This document shows positions 9,053 through 18,100 of a stretch of DNA of 34,164 bases, piece after piece. The stretch is from Thiotrichaceae bacterium (GTDB lineage: Bacteria > Pseudomonadota > Gammaproteobacteria > Beggiatoales > Beggiatoaceae). Each line of letters begins with the position of its first letter. The stretch's first letter is position 1. The position numbers and the translations under genes are program-made. Location of the stretch: contig JADGDF010000029.1 in NCBI GenBank assembly GCA_016745055.1, positions 1 to 34,164 of the forward strand, in the 5' to 3' direction. The notes below the pieces were generated by a model, which saw only the letters and a list, made by a program, of their open reading frames with translations, did not search any database and was not told the origin of the DNA.

Positions 9053-10114
9053 ATGACTGAAGTTACTCAGGACGTCGAACGTTGTTCAATTTGTACATTG
9101 CCTGCAGTTCACCCCTTGGCTGAACTTGATGATCAGAAAGTGTGTAAATCATGTCGAGAGAAAATTGTACAAGAGAAGAAGCAGAATGTTTTTAAAAATG
9201 AAGAAGAACTGATTGCTGCGCTTGCACCTTTTAAAGGTTCAGGTAGAAAGTATGATGTTGTTGTTCCTTTGAGTGGCGGTGTTGACAGTTCATTTGCACT
9301 GATCCGGATTGTGGAAAAATTCGGTTTGAAGCCTTTGGTGTTCCATAATGATCATGGTTTTGAAGATTCAGTTGCGACTGACAATGTTCGTAAACTTTGC
9401 GCCTCTTTAGATGTTGATTTGCTTTTATGGCAGCATGATTTCAACTTTATGAAAACATTGTGGCGACACCTAAATACAAGCAACATCCCAGGTGCTAGTG
9501 CTTGTTATTTATGTGCTAATGTGATTTACATGAATGCCCTTGAATTGGCTAATGCGTTTGATGTTCCTTTGCTGATCAATGGTTACTCAAAAGGTCAGGC
9601 TGAAATTATTGAACAGAAGAAGCGCGGAACAGATATTCTTGCACAGTATTTACAATACATTAGTAAGAATGACCCTGAGTTTACTGAAGAATTCATGCGA
9701 CGATACAAAATTTTGGGTAAGCAACGAATTTTTGCAGGCGTTGAAGACCTTGAAGGTGGACCTACAGAGCAAGTGTTAACCATTCCATTTTTCCTTTTTA
9801 GCTTTTATAAAACAGATAAAGCAACATTACAGGAAGAATGTCGGAAACGTTTTGACTGGCAACCAATGAAAACAAGCTATCCCGCCCGTACAACGAATTG
9901 CGAAATGATTTGGTTGAATACCTATGTAGACAATAAGAAATTTGGTTATTCAGTGTATGACGAAGAGTATGCTGGTATGGTCCGTTCGGGAGATATGACT
10001 GCGGATCAGGCTTTGAAAGACCTTGAACACACACCACCAGAAGGCTTGTTAGAAAGATTGGCAGATGAAATTGGGTATGATTTAAATCAGAAACATAGCC
10101 AGAAAGCTGGGTAA
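9053..10114 (+). CDS. PP-loop ATPase, adenine nucleotide alpha-hydrolase-like (sugar amidotransferase / thiolase type)
   Basis: I choose ATG 9053 (353 residues) because GGGAGG at 9042-9047 sits just upstream; an in-frame TTG at 9002 would add 17 residues without a better signal. The protein opens with a four-Cys zinc-ribbon (C11, C14, C31, C34), then the PP-loop SGGVDSS (74-80), where ATP is used to adenylate a substrate. A CxxC (C151, C154) in SACYLCAN and a lone Cys283 in RTTNCEMIW form a Cys triad like that of TtuA/TtcA-type sulfur-transfer enzymes, which hold a 4Fe-4S cluster. The overall look also fits the N-acetyl sugar amidotransferase (WbpG/PseA-like) group. In a peptide/polyketide cluster it may install an amide/amidine nitrogen or a sulfur. 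It lies 53 nt after ATPase 1. Family confident, reaction unknown. Confidence 0.8.
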   Translation: MTEVTQDVERCSICTLPAVHPLAELDDQKVCKSCREKIVQEKKQNVFKNEEELIAALAPFKGSGRKYDVVVPLSGGVDSSFALIRIVEKFGLKPLVFHNDHGFEDSVATDNVRKLCASLDVDLLLWQHDFNFMKTLWRHLNTSNIPGASACYLCANVIYMNALELANAFDVPLLINGYSKGQAEIIEQKKRGTDILAQYLQYISKNDPEFTEEFMRRYKILGKQRIFAGVEDLEGGPTEQVLTIPFFLFSFYKTDKATLQEECRKRFDWQPMKTSYPARTTNCEMIWLNTYVDNKKFGYSVYDEEYAGMVRSGDMTADQALKDLEHTPPEGLLERLADEIGYDLNQKHSQKAG

Positions 10115-10138
10115 AATAGCGTTTTAGTTGCTTAGTGG

Positions 10139-10304
10139 GAACCACCCCCTAGCCCCCTCCTTAGAAAGAAGGGGGAAAAAGATTTTTGGTTAAGCAAAAA
10201 TCTTCCTACTCTTTACATAAGTGGAAAAATTCTCTTGTTTCTACGTAAGGGCGAGAGAATTTTTATTCCCCCTCCTTGTTAAGGAGGGGGCTAGGGGGTG
10301 GTTC
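10139..10304. repeat. 166-bp palindromic MITE-like element
   Basis: Perfect 25-bp terminal inverted repeats (10139-10163 and 10280-10304; left end begins GAACCACCCCCTAGCCCCCT) bracket two further internal hairpins: 10179-10188 with 10195-10204 (10-bp stem) and 10225-10235 with 10254-10264 (11-bp stem). There is no coding capacity. C-rich palindromes of this kind are familiar as dispersed intergenic repeats in some cyanobacteria and filamentous gammaproteobacteria. Lying between the PP-loop gene and the AT-ER gene, the transcript would fold strongly and could act as a terminator or an mRNA-processing site. Confidence 0.8.
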
Positions 10305-10350
10305 ATAAGTTTCAAACAAACCCATATTTTTCTGAAAATAGATAATTACA

Positions 10351-12621
10351 ATGATAACTTGGCTCTTTCCTGGACAAGGCTCCCAGCATAAAGGTATGGG
10401 AGAAGATTTATTCAAAGAATTTAGTGAGTTAGTTGCTCAAGCAAATGATATTTTAGGCTATTCTATTCAAGAACTTTGCTTAAATAATCCTGAGGAAAAG
10501 CTCAACCAGACGCTGTATACTCAACCTGCCGTTTATACGATCAATGCCTTATCTTTTTTTAGAAAAACAGGACAAGGCGCAGCATTACCAGATTTCGTTG
10601 CAGGTCACAGTTTAGGTGAATATAACGCCTTATTGGCTGCGGCAACCTTTGATTTTGTAACGGGACTTAGGTTGGTAAAAAAACGTGCAGAATTGCTGAG
10701 TCAGACGAGTCAAACTGTTGATGGTACCATGGCTGCGATCATTAACCTTCGTGTGGATGAATTGCAAACCGTCTTGACAAACAATGGACTTGACAAGATC
10801 GACATTGCTAATCTTAATGCACCCTTACAAACGGTTATTTCTGGCATCCGATCTGATATTGTCCAAGCTGTAAAAATCTTAGAAACGCTTAAAGATGTCT
10901 ACTGCCCAATATTACAGGTGAGTGGTGCATTTCATTCTCGCTATATGTCTGAAGCGCAACAAAAGTTTGCCTCTTTTATAGAAGGCATAGAATTTAATGA
11001 ACCCAAGATACCTGTTATTTCAAATGCGACAGCCAAACCCTATGAACAGTCAGAAATTGCTGCAAATTTGACAGCGCAAATCACGCACCGAGTCAATTGG
11101 GTAAAGAGTATCCAGTATTTGTTACAGCAAGGTGATATGCTGTTTGAAGAAGTTGGGCCAGGCAATGTACTGACAAAGCTTATCCCTAAAATAAAGATGG
11201 ATACTAAACCTGTTGTCACAAAAGAAATTAGTCATTCAGAGAATGATGCCACTATTTTACTGAAGTCTCTTGGAAGCCAAGATTTTACACGAGACTATGG
11301 GATTAAATATGCCTATGTGACCGGTGGAATGGCTAGAGGTATTGCTTCTGTGGCGCTGGTTGTCAAAATGGGACGAGCTGGATTAATGGGATATTTTGGC
11401 ACAGCTGGTTTGACGCTGTCGAAAATTGAAGAAGAGATTCAACATATCCAGCGAGCACTTAGATTTGGGGAAGCTTATGGCATGAATTTCCTGCATACAC
11501 CAAGTAATCCACAGCATGAGCTTAATATGGTTGAACTGTTTTTAAAATATAACGTTCAACACATTGAAGCAGCAGGCTTTATGCAGATAACACCTGCTTT
11601 AGTGAAATATCGTGTTAAAGGGTTACAACGGAACGCGCTTGGAAAAATTATTTCACCTCAAAAAATTATGGCCAAACTGTCCCGACCTGAAATTGTGGAA
11701 ATATTCTTAAGTCCTCCTCCCCAAAAAATGGTTCACAAGCTGTTAGAAACAAAACAAATATCATCGACTGAAGCAAAATTATCTCAACATATTTCAATGG
11801 CTGATGACCTGTGTGTTGAATCAGATTCTGCAGGACAGACTGATATGGGGGTGATGGCAGTGTTATTACCCACGGTTATCCGGCAGCGAGATGAACTAGC
11901 AAAGCAATACAGTTACAGTAAACAAGTCAGAGTTGGGGCAGCGGGCGGTATTGGTACCCCTGAAGCGGCAAGTGCTGCATTTATACTGGGTGCAGACTTT
12001 ATTCTAACTGGGTCTATCAATCAATGTACTGTCGAAGCAGGTACCTCAGATATCACTAAAGATATACTCCAGCAGTTAAATGTGCAGGATACTATTTATG
12101 CGCCTGCAGGTGATTTGTTTGAATTAGGAGCAAAAAATCAGGTTGTTCGTCAAGGCGTTTTTTTTCCGGCGCGTGCCAATAAACTGTATGATCTTTACCA
12201 ACACTGTGACTCGTTAGATGAGATTGATGAAAAGACAAAAACTCAGATACAGGAAAAATATTTCCATCGCAGCTTTGAGGAGGTATATGCAGAGGTAAAA
12301 ACTTACTACGCTACTTGGATGCCGGAGATGATTGAAAAGGCTGAGCGTGTGCCAAAAGTTAAAATGGCACTCATCTTCAAATGGTACTTTGCTCATTCTA
12401 TGAATTTGGCTGTACAAGGGGATATTAAATACAAAGTGGATTATCAGATTTATTGTGGTCCAGCCATGGGTGCATTCAATCAGTGGGTAAAAGGCACATC
12501 CTTAAAAGATTGGCGTAATCGGCATGTAGATGCAATAGCAGAAAAGATGATACAGGAAACAGCAGTCATTTTTAATCAGCAATATGCTGCAATGTATGGA
12601 TATAAACCAGAGAAAATTTGA
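10351..12621 (+). CDS. Trans-acting acyltransferase - enoylreductase (PfaD-type) fusion
   Basis: 756 residues. Residues about 1-285 are a malonyl-CoA:ACP acyltransferase with the nucleophile elbow AGHSLGE (Ser87) and the partner His195 in GAFHSRYM. Residues about 300-750 are a PfaD/FabK-like flavin enoylreductase, recognised by the YAYVTGGMARGIASVALV start, the GMNFLHTPSNPQHE and HIEAAGFMQITPALVKYR segments and the FMN-binding GAAGGIGTPEAASAAF stretch. AT-ER bidomain proteins are standard partners of trans-AT PKSs. The KS module at 15120 has no AT of its own, so this AT should load its five ACPs. No DH domain is visible in the megasynthase, so the ER's substrate is unclear. The ATG at 10351 has no strong Shine-Dalgarno and lies 46 nt after the palindromic element. 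Confidence 0.92.
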   Translation: MITWLFPGQGSQHKGMGEDLFKEFSELVAQANDILGYSIQELCLNNPEEKLNQTLYTQPAVYTINALSFFRKTGQGAALPDFVAGHSLGEYNALLAAATFDFVTGLRLVKKRAELLSQTSQTVDGTMAAIINLRVDELQTVLTNNGLDKIDIANLNAPLQTVISGIRSDIVQAVKILETLKDVYCPILQVSGAFHSRYMSEAQQKFASFIEGIEFNEPKIPVISNATAKPYEQSEIAANLTAQITHRVNWVKSIQYLLQQGDMLFEEVGPGNVLTKLIPKIKMDTKPVVTKEISHSENDATILLKSLGSQDFTRDYGIKYAYVTGGMARGIASVALVVKMGRAGLMGYFGTAGLTLSKIEEEIQHIQRALRFGEAYGMNFLHTPSNPQHELNMVELFLKYNVQHIEAAGFMQITPALVKYRVKGLQRNALGKIISPQKIMAKLSRPEIVEIFLSPPPQKMVHKLLETKQISSTEAKLSQHISMADDLCVESDSAGQTDMGVMAVLLPTVIRQRDELAKQYSYSKQVRVGAAGGIGTPEAASAAFILGADFILTGSINQCTVEAGTSDITKDILQQLNVQDTIYAPAGDLFELGAKNQVVRQGVFFPARANKLYDLYQHCDSLDEIDEKTKTQIQEKYFHRSFEEVYAEVKTYYATWMPEMIEKAERVPKVKMALIFKWYFAHSMNLAVQGDIKYKVDYQIYCGPAMGAFNQWVKGTSLKDWRNRHVDAIAEKMIQETAVIFNQQYAAMYGYKPEKI

Positions 12622-12824
12622 CAGTACTGAAAAGCATCAGTATAGTCTCTAACTTACAAAGTTGGCAGAGTTTTCTTGACAAACCTACTTTTCCTGCTAG
12701 CTTGCCTATTAAATGAGAACATCTTAACAGTTTTTATGATTAATAATCAGTATGTTACAGAAGTATGTTTTTAGTTTTGCAGAAGGCCAGTTTATCACTT
12801 AAATTCCATTAGGAGCGTTTTACG

Positions 12825-14387
12825 ATGAAAAAACTAAAGGTAGTAATAGGTATTACCGCGATTTTCCTAGCTTTTTTTTCACCAAATTGGGCATTTGCGC
12901 TTTCAAAGGCGACGAAGGTTTCGACAGAGAGTGGTCCTGTGGTTGGTGTTCAGGCTGATAATGGTATAGATATGTTCCTTGGTATTCCTTATGCTGAACC
13001 ACCTGTGGGTGAATTGCGTTGGAAAGCACCTCAACCTATTGCTCCTTGGTCAAAACCATTGACGGCTGATAACTATGGTCCTAATTGTCCGCAAAAACGG
13101 GTTGATAAGGTTGCTAGTGGCACCAGCGAAGATTGCTTGAGATTAAATGTATGGACACCAGATGTAGCCTCCACTGAAAAATTACCCGTCATGGTATGGT
13201 TTCATCCTGGTAGCTTTAGCATCAACAGTGGTAATACATGGGGTGGTAAAAACTTAGCAAAACTAGGTAATGTTGTTGTCGTTTCTATGAATTATCGACT
13301 TAATGTGTTTGGCTTTTTAGCCCTTGAAGAATTGAAAGCAGAAGACAGCAATCATCCAACGGCTGGAAATTACGGTTTTGAAGATCAACTGCTTAGCCTA
13401 CAATGGGTACAACAAAATATTGCTAAGTTTGGTGGTAATCCAAACAATGTCACCATTTTCGGTGAATCATCAGGTGGCATGGCTGTCAGTGCTCTTTTAG
13501 TTTCACCCAAAGCTAAAGGTTTATTCCATAAAGCCATTACTCAAAGTGGTCCAAGTGCTGCAGTTGATAGATCTATGGAGCAGGCAATTAAAGAAGGTAA
13601 CGAGCGCCTCAGTCCATTGGGTTGTGAAAAAGAAGATGGTTTTCTTGCGTGTTTGAGAAGTAAATCAGCCGATGAAGTGCAAAAAGCCATACCACCAGAA
13701 GTGGGTTTATCTGGTATAGCTTGGACACCTGTTAACGATAACATATTCTTGGCGGACTCTCCTGCTGATTTATTCAAACAAGGTAAAGCACCTAAAGACA
13801 TACCCGTATTATATCTTGTGACTAAAGATGAACAAATGCTCATGGTCAACGGACAAAATATGATGGATATTGATGAGAAAACTTATAAAAAAGTTGTGAC
13901 AGGCCTTATCAAACCAAAGGCTGATGTTAAAAAAGTGCTTAAGCAATATAAAGCTTCAAAATTCCAAAGTCCTGCTTATGCATTGGGTGCTATTCTCACT
14001 GACAGAGACGTCAAATGTTTAATACGTAATGAACTACGTGACCTATCCAAATCAGGGGTTGATGTCTATATGTCATTTTTTATGGCTGGACGTGATATTC
14101 CTAGCGTAAAAGCTTTAGGTGCATTCCATACTGTTGATGTGGATTTTGTGTTTTTCTCTGATGAAGGCAGTTTTGGCCTGAATGAAGCAGAGAAAGTGTT
14201 ATCTCGCTCAGTTATTAGCCATTGGGCCAGTTTTGCGCATACTGGCAATCCTAATGCAATGGCAACGGGTGTTGCATGGCCAAAATACGATATGCAAAGT
14301 GGCGAACAATACATTGAATTTGATACAGATAATATTTCTGTAGAAACAAAGCTATTTCCACAATGTGATTTTTGGGACGCCTTATAA
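12825..14387 (+). CDS. Secreted type-B carboxylesterase
   Basis: 520 residues. An N-terminal signal peptide is clear (Lys-Lys-Leu-Lys, hydrophobic core, cleavage after about residue 25 at AFA), so the enzyme should reach the periplasm or outside. The mature part is a type-B carboxylesterase/lipase of the alpha/beta-hydrolase fold: FLGIPYAEPPVGELRWKAP near the start, EDCLRLNVWTP, nucleophile elbow GESSGG (Ser215) and catalytic His435 in GAFHTVDVDFVF. AGGAG at 12811-12815 supports the start. In a biosynthetic cluster an exported esterase could activate, mature or inactivate the product outside the cytoplasm, for instance by cutting an ester such as one made through the FkbH-loaded unit. That link is inference; a general esterase is the alternative. 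Confidence 0.88.
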   Translation: MKKLKVVIGITAIFLAFFSPNWAFALSKATKVSTESGPVVGVQADNGIDMFLGIPYAEPPVGELRWKAPQPIAPWSKPLTADNYGPNCPQKRVDKVASGTSEDCLRLNVWTPDVASTEKLPVMVWFHPGSFSINSGNTWGGKNLAKLGNVVVVSMNYRLNVFGFLALEELKAEDSNHPTAGNYGFEDQLLSLQWVQQNIAKFGGNPNNVTIFGESSGGMAVSALLVSPKAKGLFHKAITQSGPSAAVDRSMEQAIKEGNERLSPLGCEKEDGFLACLRSKSADEVQKAIPPEVGLSGIAWTPVNDNIFLADSPADLFKQGKAPKDIPVLYLVTKDEQMLMVNGQNMMDIDEKTYKKVVTGLIKPKADVKKVLKQYKASKFQSPAYALGAILTDRDVKCLIRNELRDLSKSGVDVYMSFFMAGRDIPSVKALGAFHTVDVDFVFFSDEGSFGLNEAEKVLSRSVISHWASFAHTGNPNAMATGVAWPKYDMQSGEQYIEFDTDNISVETKLFPQCDFWDAL

Positions 14388-14401
14388 GCTATTCGTAGCT
14401 T
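14386..14401 (+). other. UUCG-tetraloop hairpin at the esterase stop codon
   Basis: AAGCTA (14386-14391), TTCG loop, TAGCTT (14396-14401): a 6-bp stem with a stable tetraloop overlapping the TAA stop of the esterase. No T-run follows, so it is more likely a 3'-end stabilising structure than an intrinsic terminator. Confidence 0.45.
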
Positions 14402-14565
14402 GATAATTGGATTTACCCATATTCGGCAGAAGAAATTCAGCCTGATATGGGGTTGCTTTGCCTTTAATTTCAGTATTTTTAAGTAATTTGAACTTTAGTT
14501 CAGTATATACAAATTTATACGTACTTCAGTTTAGAACCACCTAATTCATTGAAGGAAGCACCTCA

Positions 14566-14892
14566 ATGCCTCAAATAAACGTTTTATTCCGAGCCAAAGT
14601 GAAAGCTGGACGGGAAGATGAATTTTATAAAGTTGCATCTGAAATTACGAAGTCCACTCGTGCAGAAGATGAAGGCTGTATCAATTTCACATTCCATCAA
14701 CATACTGAAAATCCTAACGATTTTTTTGCATATGAACAATGGCGCGATCAAGATGCATTTAATGCCCATTTTGCGCGGTTAGCAAAAGTGTACGGTGCTC
14801 CAACGGAGGGGGGGATTCTTCCCGCTTTCTTGAGTGATTTCTTTGAAGAAATGCAAGCTGAAATGTTTAATGTAGTGGAATCTGCTTCGTAA
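14566..14892 (+). CDS. Antibiotic biosynthesis monooxygenase (ABM)-domain protein
   Basis: 108 residues with the ferredoxin-like dimeric alpha/beta-barrel pattern of the ABM family: NVLFRAKVKAGREDEFYKVA at the start, EDEGCINFTFHQHTENPNDF in the middle and FAYEQWRDQDAFNAHFA towards the end. Such proteins act as cofactor-independent monooxygenases on polyketides (ActVA-Orf6 type) or in quinone/aldehyde handling. AAGGA at 14552-14556 sits 9 nt before the ATG. It stands alone between the esterase and the megasynthase and may be a tailoring enzyme. Substrate unknown. Confidence 0.8.
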   Translation: MPQINVLFRAKVKAGREDEFYKVASEITKSTRAEDEGCINFTFHQHTENPNDFFAYEQWRDQDAFNAHFARLAKVYGAPTEGGILPAFLSDFFEEMQAEMFNVVESAS

Positions 14893-14982
14893 GCAAGCAA
14901 AGTAGGCAATAGCATACGCATTGTTTCAAAATTGATGTTACTAGGGTAATGCTAAATAGAATAACTACTCTGTCCATTTATT

Positions 14983-15011
14983 ACCTCTAACTTTTTAGTG
15001 AAGAAAGAGGT
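14983..15011 (+). promoter_or_regulatory. Upstream leader hairpin
   Basis: ACCTCT at 14983-14988 can pair with AGAGGT at 15006-15011 across a 17-nt loop. It lies in the untranslated stretch ahead of the megasynthase, upstream of the terminator-like hairpin, and could be an alternative fold in an attenuator-like leader. The stem is short, so this is weak evidence on its own. Confidence 0.3.
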
Positions 15012-15072
15012 TCGAAGTGGTTGGAAACCAATTTGCGTAACATTAGTTAATTGTCATAACTATTATAATAAT

Positions 15073-15104
15073 GCCCTGTTGCTTGCTGCAGGGCTTTTCT
15101 TTTT
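15073..15104 (+). terminator. Rho-independent terminator / possible attenuator ahead of the megasynthase
   Basis: GCCCTG at 15073-15078 pairs with CAGGGC at 15089-15094, followed at once by TTTTCTTTTT (15095-15104). This is a textbook intrinsic terminator. It ends only 15 nt before the megasynthase ATG, and the Shine-Dalgarno (GGAGGAG, about 15109-15115) lies between. Transcription of the giant gene must therefore read through this hairpin, so it may be a regulated attenuator as well as the end of the ABM transcript. Confidence 0.75.
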
Positions 15105-15119
15105 GGGCGGAGGAGAGAT

Positions 15120-18100
15120 ATGAATAATGATGCTACTAAACTCGTTTTAAAACTAATTAAAAATCGGCAAATTACCCCTGAAGAGGGTGCTAAGTTAATA
15201 AAAGAAATTACATCTTCAAAAACAAATAATACTCAAAACCAAGATATTGCAGTCATCGGGATGTCAGGACAATTTCCTGATGCCCAAAATGTGAATGAAT
15301 ATTGGACTAATTTGGCAGCAGGTACCAATTCTGTTGTCGAAATAGATCGTTGGCCTACTGATCAATATTATGATCCTGACCCTGAAGTGCCTAATAAAAG
15401 TTATAGTAAATGGGCGGGGTTGATTGATAATATTGACAAATTCGATCCAGCCTTTTTCAAAATTTCTCCTCGAGAAGCGGAGTTGATGGATCCGCAACAA
15501 CGATTATTTTTACAAGAGGCCTGGCATGCGTTAGAAGATGCAGGTTACTCGCCAAAGAGTTTGGATGGTAAAAAATGTGGGGTATTTGTGGGGTGTTCCA
15601 CGGGTGATTACCAACACCTCTTTGCTGAAAATAAAATATTCCCTCAAGCTTATTCATTACTGGGCAATATTACGTCTGTCCTTGCTGCTAGAATTTCTTA
15701 CCTGTTAAATTTGAAAGGCCCAAGTATTGCCATAGATACGGCCTGTTCTTCTTCTTTAGTTGCATTGCATCTTGCGTGTGAAAGTATCCGTATGGGAACT
15801 TGTGACATGGCATTAGCGGGCGGTGTGATGATATACCCTACCCCATTTAGCTTTATTTGGGCCAGTAAAATGGGGATATTGTCACCACAAGGTAGATGCA
15901 AAGCCTTTGATCAAGAAGCCAATGGTATTGCGATTGGTGAATGTGCTGCGGCTGTGATATTGAAGCCTTTAGAGGTTGCTTTAAAAGCGGGTGACAATAT
16001 TTTAGGCGTGATTAAAGGGTCAGGTATTAACCAAGATGGTAATACCGATCCTGGTATCACTGCCCCCAGTGCCTCTGCTCAAGCTGAATTGGAAACAGAG
16101 GTATACCATAAATATAACATTAATCCAGAAACCATTAGTTACGTCGAAGCGCATGGGACGGGCACTAAATTAGGTGATCCGATTGAAATTGATGGATTAA
16201 CCCAAGCATTTAGAAAATATACTCAAAAGAAACAATATTGTGCCATTGGCTCGGTAAAAACGAATATTGGTCATACTCAGATAGCAGCGGGTATTGCGGG
16301 TTTTATCAAGCTGTTATTGTGCTTAAAACATAAACAACTCGTCCCTTCTTTACATTTAGACAAAGAAAATGAGCACCTGCATTTTCCAGATACTCCATTT
16401 TATGTCAATACTGAACTGAAAGATTGGGAAACAGACCTAGGGGTACCGCGACGTGCAGCGTTAAGTTCGTTGGGCTTTAGTGGCACTAATTCGCATGTCG
16501 TCGTAGAAGAATATATTCCTAGTTATGCTTCTTCAGACATCACGCATGATATGCCACAACTTATCGTATTGTCAGCAGCCAATGAAGATCGACTAAAAGC
16601 TTATGCCAAAGAGGTGAAGCAGTTTTTAGAGACTTCAGTATCCCATTACTCGTATTTCTCTATGGCTAATTTTTCTTACACCCTGCAAGTAGGGCGTGAA
16701 GCCATGGCAGAACGTTTAGCCATAGTGGCTGATAATATAGACGTTATCGAAAAATTAAGCCAATATCTGGATGGCAACACAGACGTGGCGAATCTTTATC
16801 TGGGTAATATCAAGCGAGATAAAGCACAATTGGCGCTTTTGTTTGAAGGCAAAGACAAGACAACAACGTTAGCGCACATTGTCGAAAATAAACAGTTAGA
16901 AGAAATCGCAGACGTTTGGGTATTAGGGGCAACGATTGATTGGCAACAGTTGTATCAAAAGCATAAGCCCCAACGTATTTCATTACCTACTTACCCCTTT
17001 GCTAAAAAGTCTTACTGGATTCCTATTGATACCTCCCAGAAAGTGGCTGAGGCACCCGTGAAGGTATCCACTGACCAACCTGAAATTTTGTATTATCACA
17101 ATCAATGGGAAGCACAAACCCTAGAAGGGCTTGCATCCTCGTTGACTCCTGAAAATACTGTATTAGTTTTTGATCTCAGTGAGTTGCGACATGCAAGCTT
17201 TAAAGCACAATTTAAATGTGATGTCATCTCGGTCATTCCAGGGGAAAGTTATCAAGAACTGGGGCATCATAGTTATGCCATTAATCCCAATCATCCCGTT
17301 GATTATTACCAGTTATTGGGAGCATTAGACCAAGCACCCAGTCACATTATTCACTTATGGTCACAATCTCGATTTAATAGTGCAGCATTAAGTGCTCAGC
17401 TTGAAATCAGTTTATTTTCAATATTTTATCTCAGTCAAGCATTACTTGCGTTGCAACCTAAAAAGCAGGTGCAGTTACTCTATGCTTATCTAGCCAATTC
17501 AAAAGAATTACAGCCTCATTATGCTGCGTTAAGTGGATTTGCCAAAACTGTTCACCAAGAAAATTCAAAATTAACCTATAAAACCGTCGCATTATCAAGT
17601 TTAGAAAACATCAGTAAAATTGCTTTGGATGAGTTTCAAACCCCAGATGCCCAAGTATGGTATGAAAAAGGGCAACGTTGGATCAAGCAGTTGCAATTAC
17701 TAAAAAAAGTGTCTGAAGGAGAGAAACCAGTTCTTTTAAAAGAGCACGGTGTTTATTTAATCACTGGTGGTGCGGGCGGCTTAGGATTGGTATTTGCCGA
17801 ATATTTAGCAAAGCATTTTAAAGCGAAATTGGTTTTAACGGGTCGTTCTCCACTGTCTCAAGTGCAAGAAGACAAAATTAATGTGTTGAATGCGTTGGGC
17901 GCTGAAGTCATCTACAGAAGAGCGGATGTCTCAAAATGCATTGATGTAGAGATGCTTATTTCAGAAATCAAAGCAGAATTTAATGCGTTAAATGGTATTA
18001 TTCATAGTGCAGGCGTGATTAAAAATGCTTTGATTACTAAGAAAACAACAGAAGAAATAGATACCGTTATTGCCCCCAAAGTCTATGGGACAGTCTACTT

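Noticed and set aside
12676-12712. TTGACA at 12676 as a promoter of the esterase gene
   Set aside because: The nearest -10-like sequence, TATTAA at 12707, is 25 bp away, too far; nothing acceptable lies at 16-18 bp.
16500-17750. Search for a DH or second AT domain between KS and KR
   Set aside because: The stretch reads as the usual post-KS linker (ending in an LPTYPFAKKSYW-type motif) and the KR structural half; no catalytic motif of DH or AT was seen.
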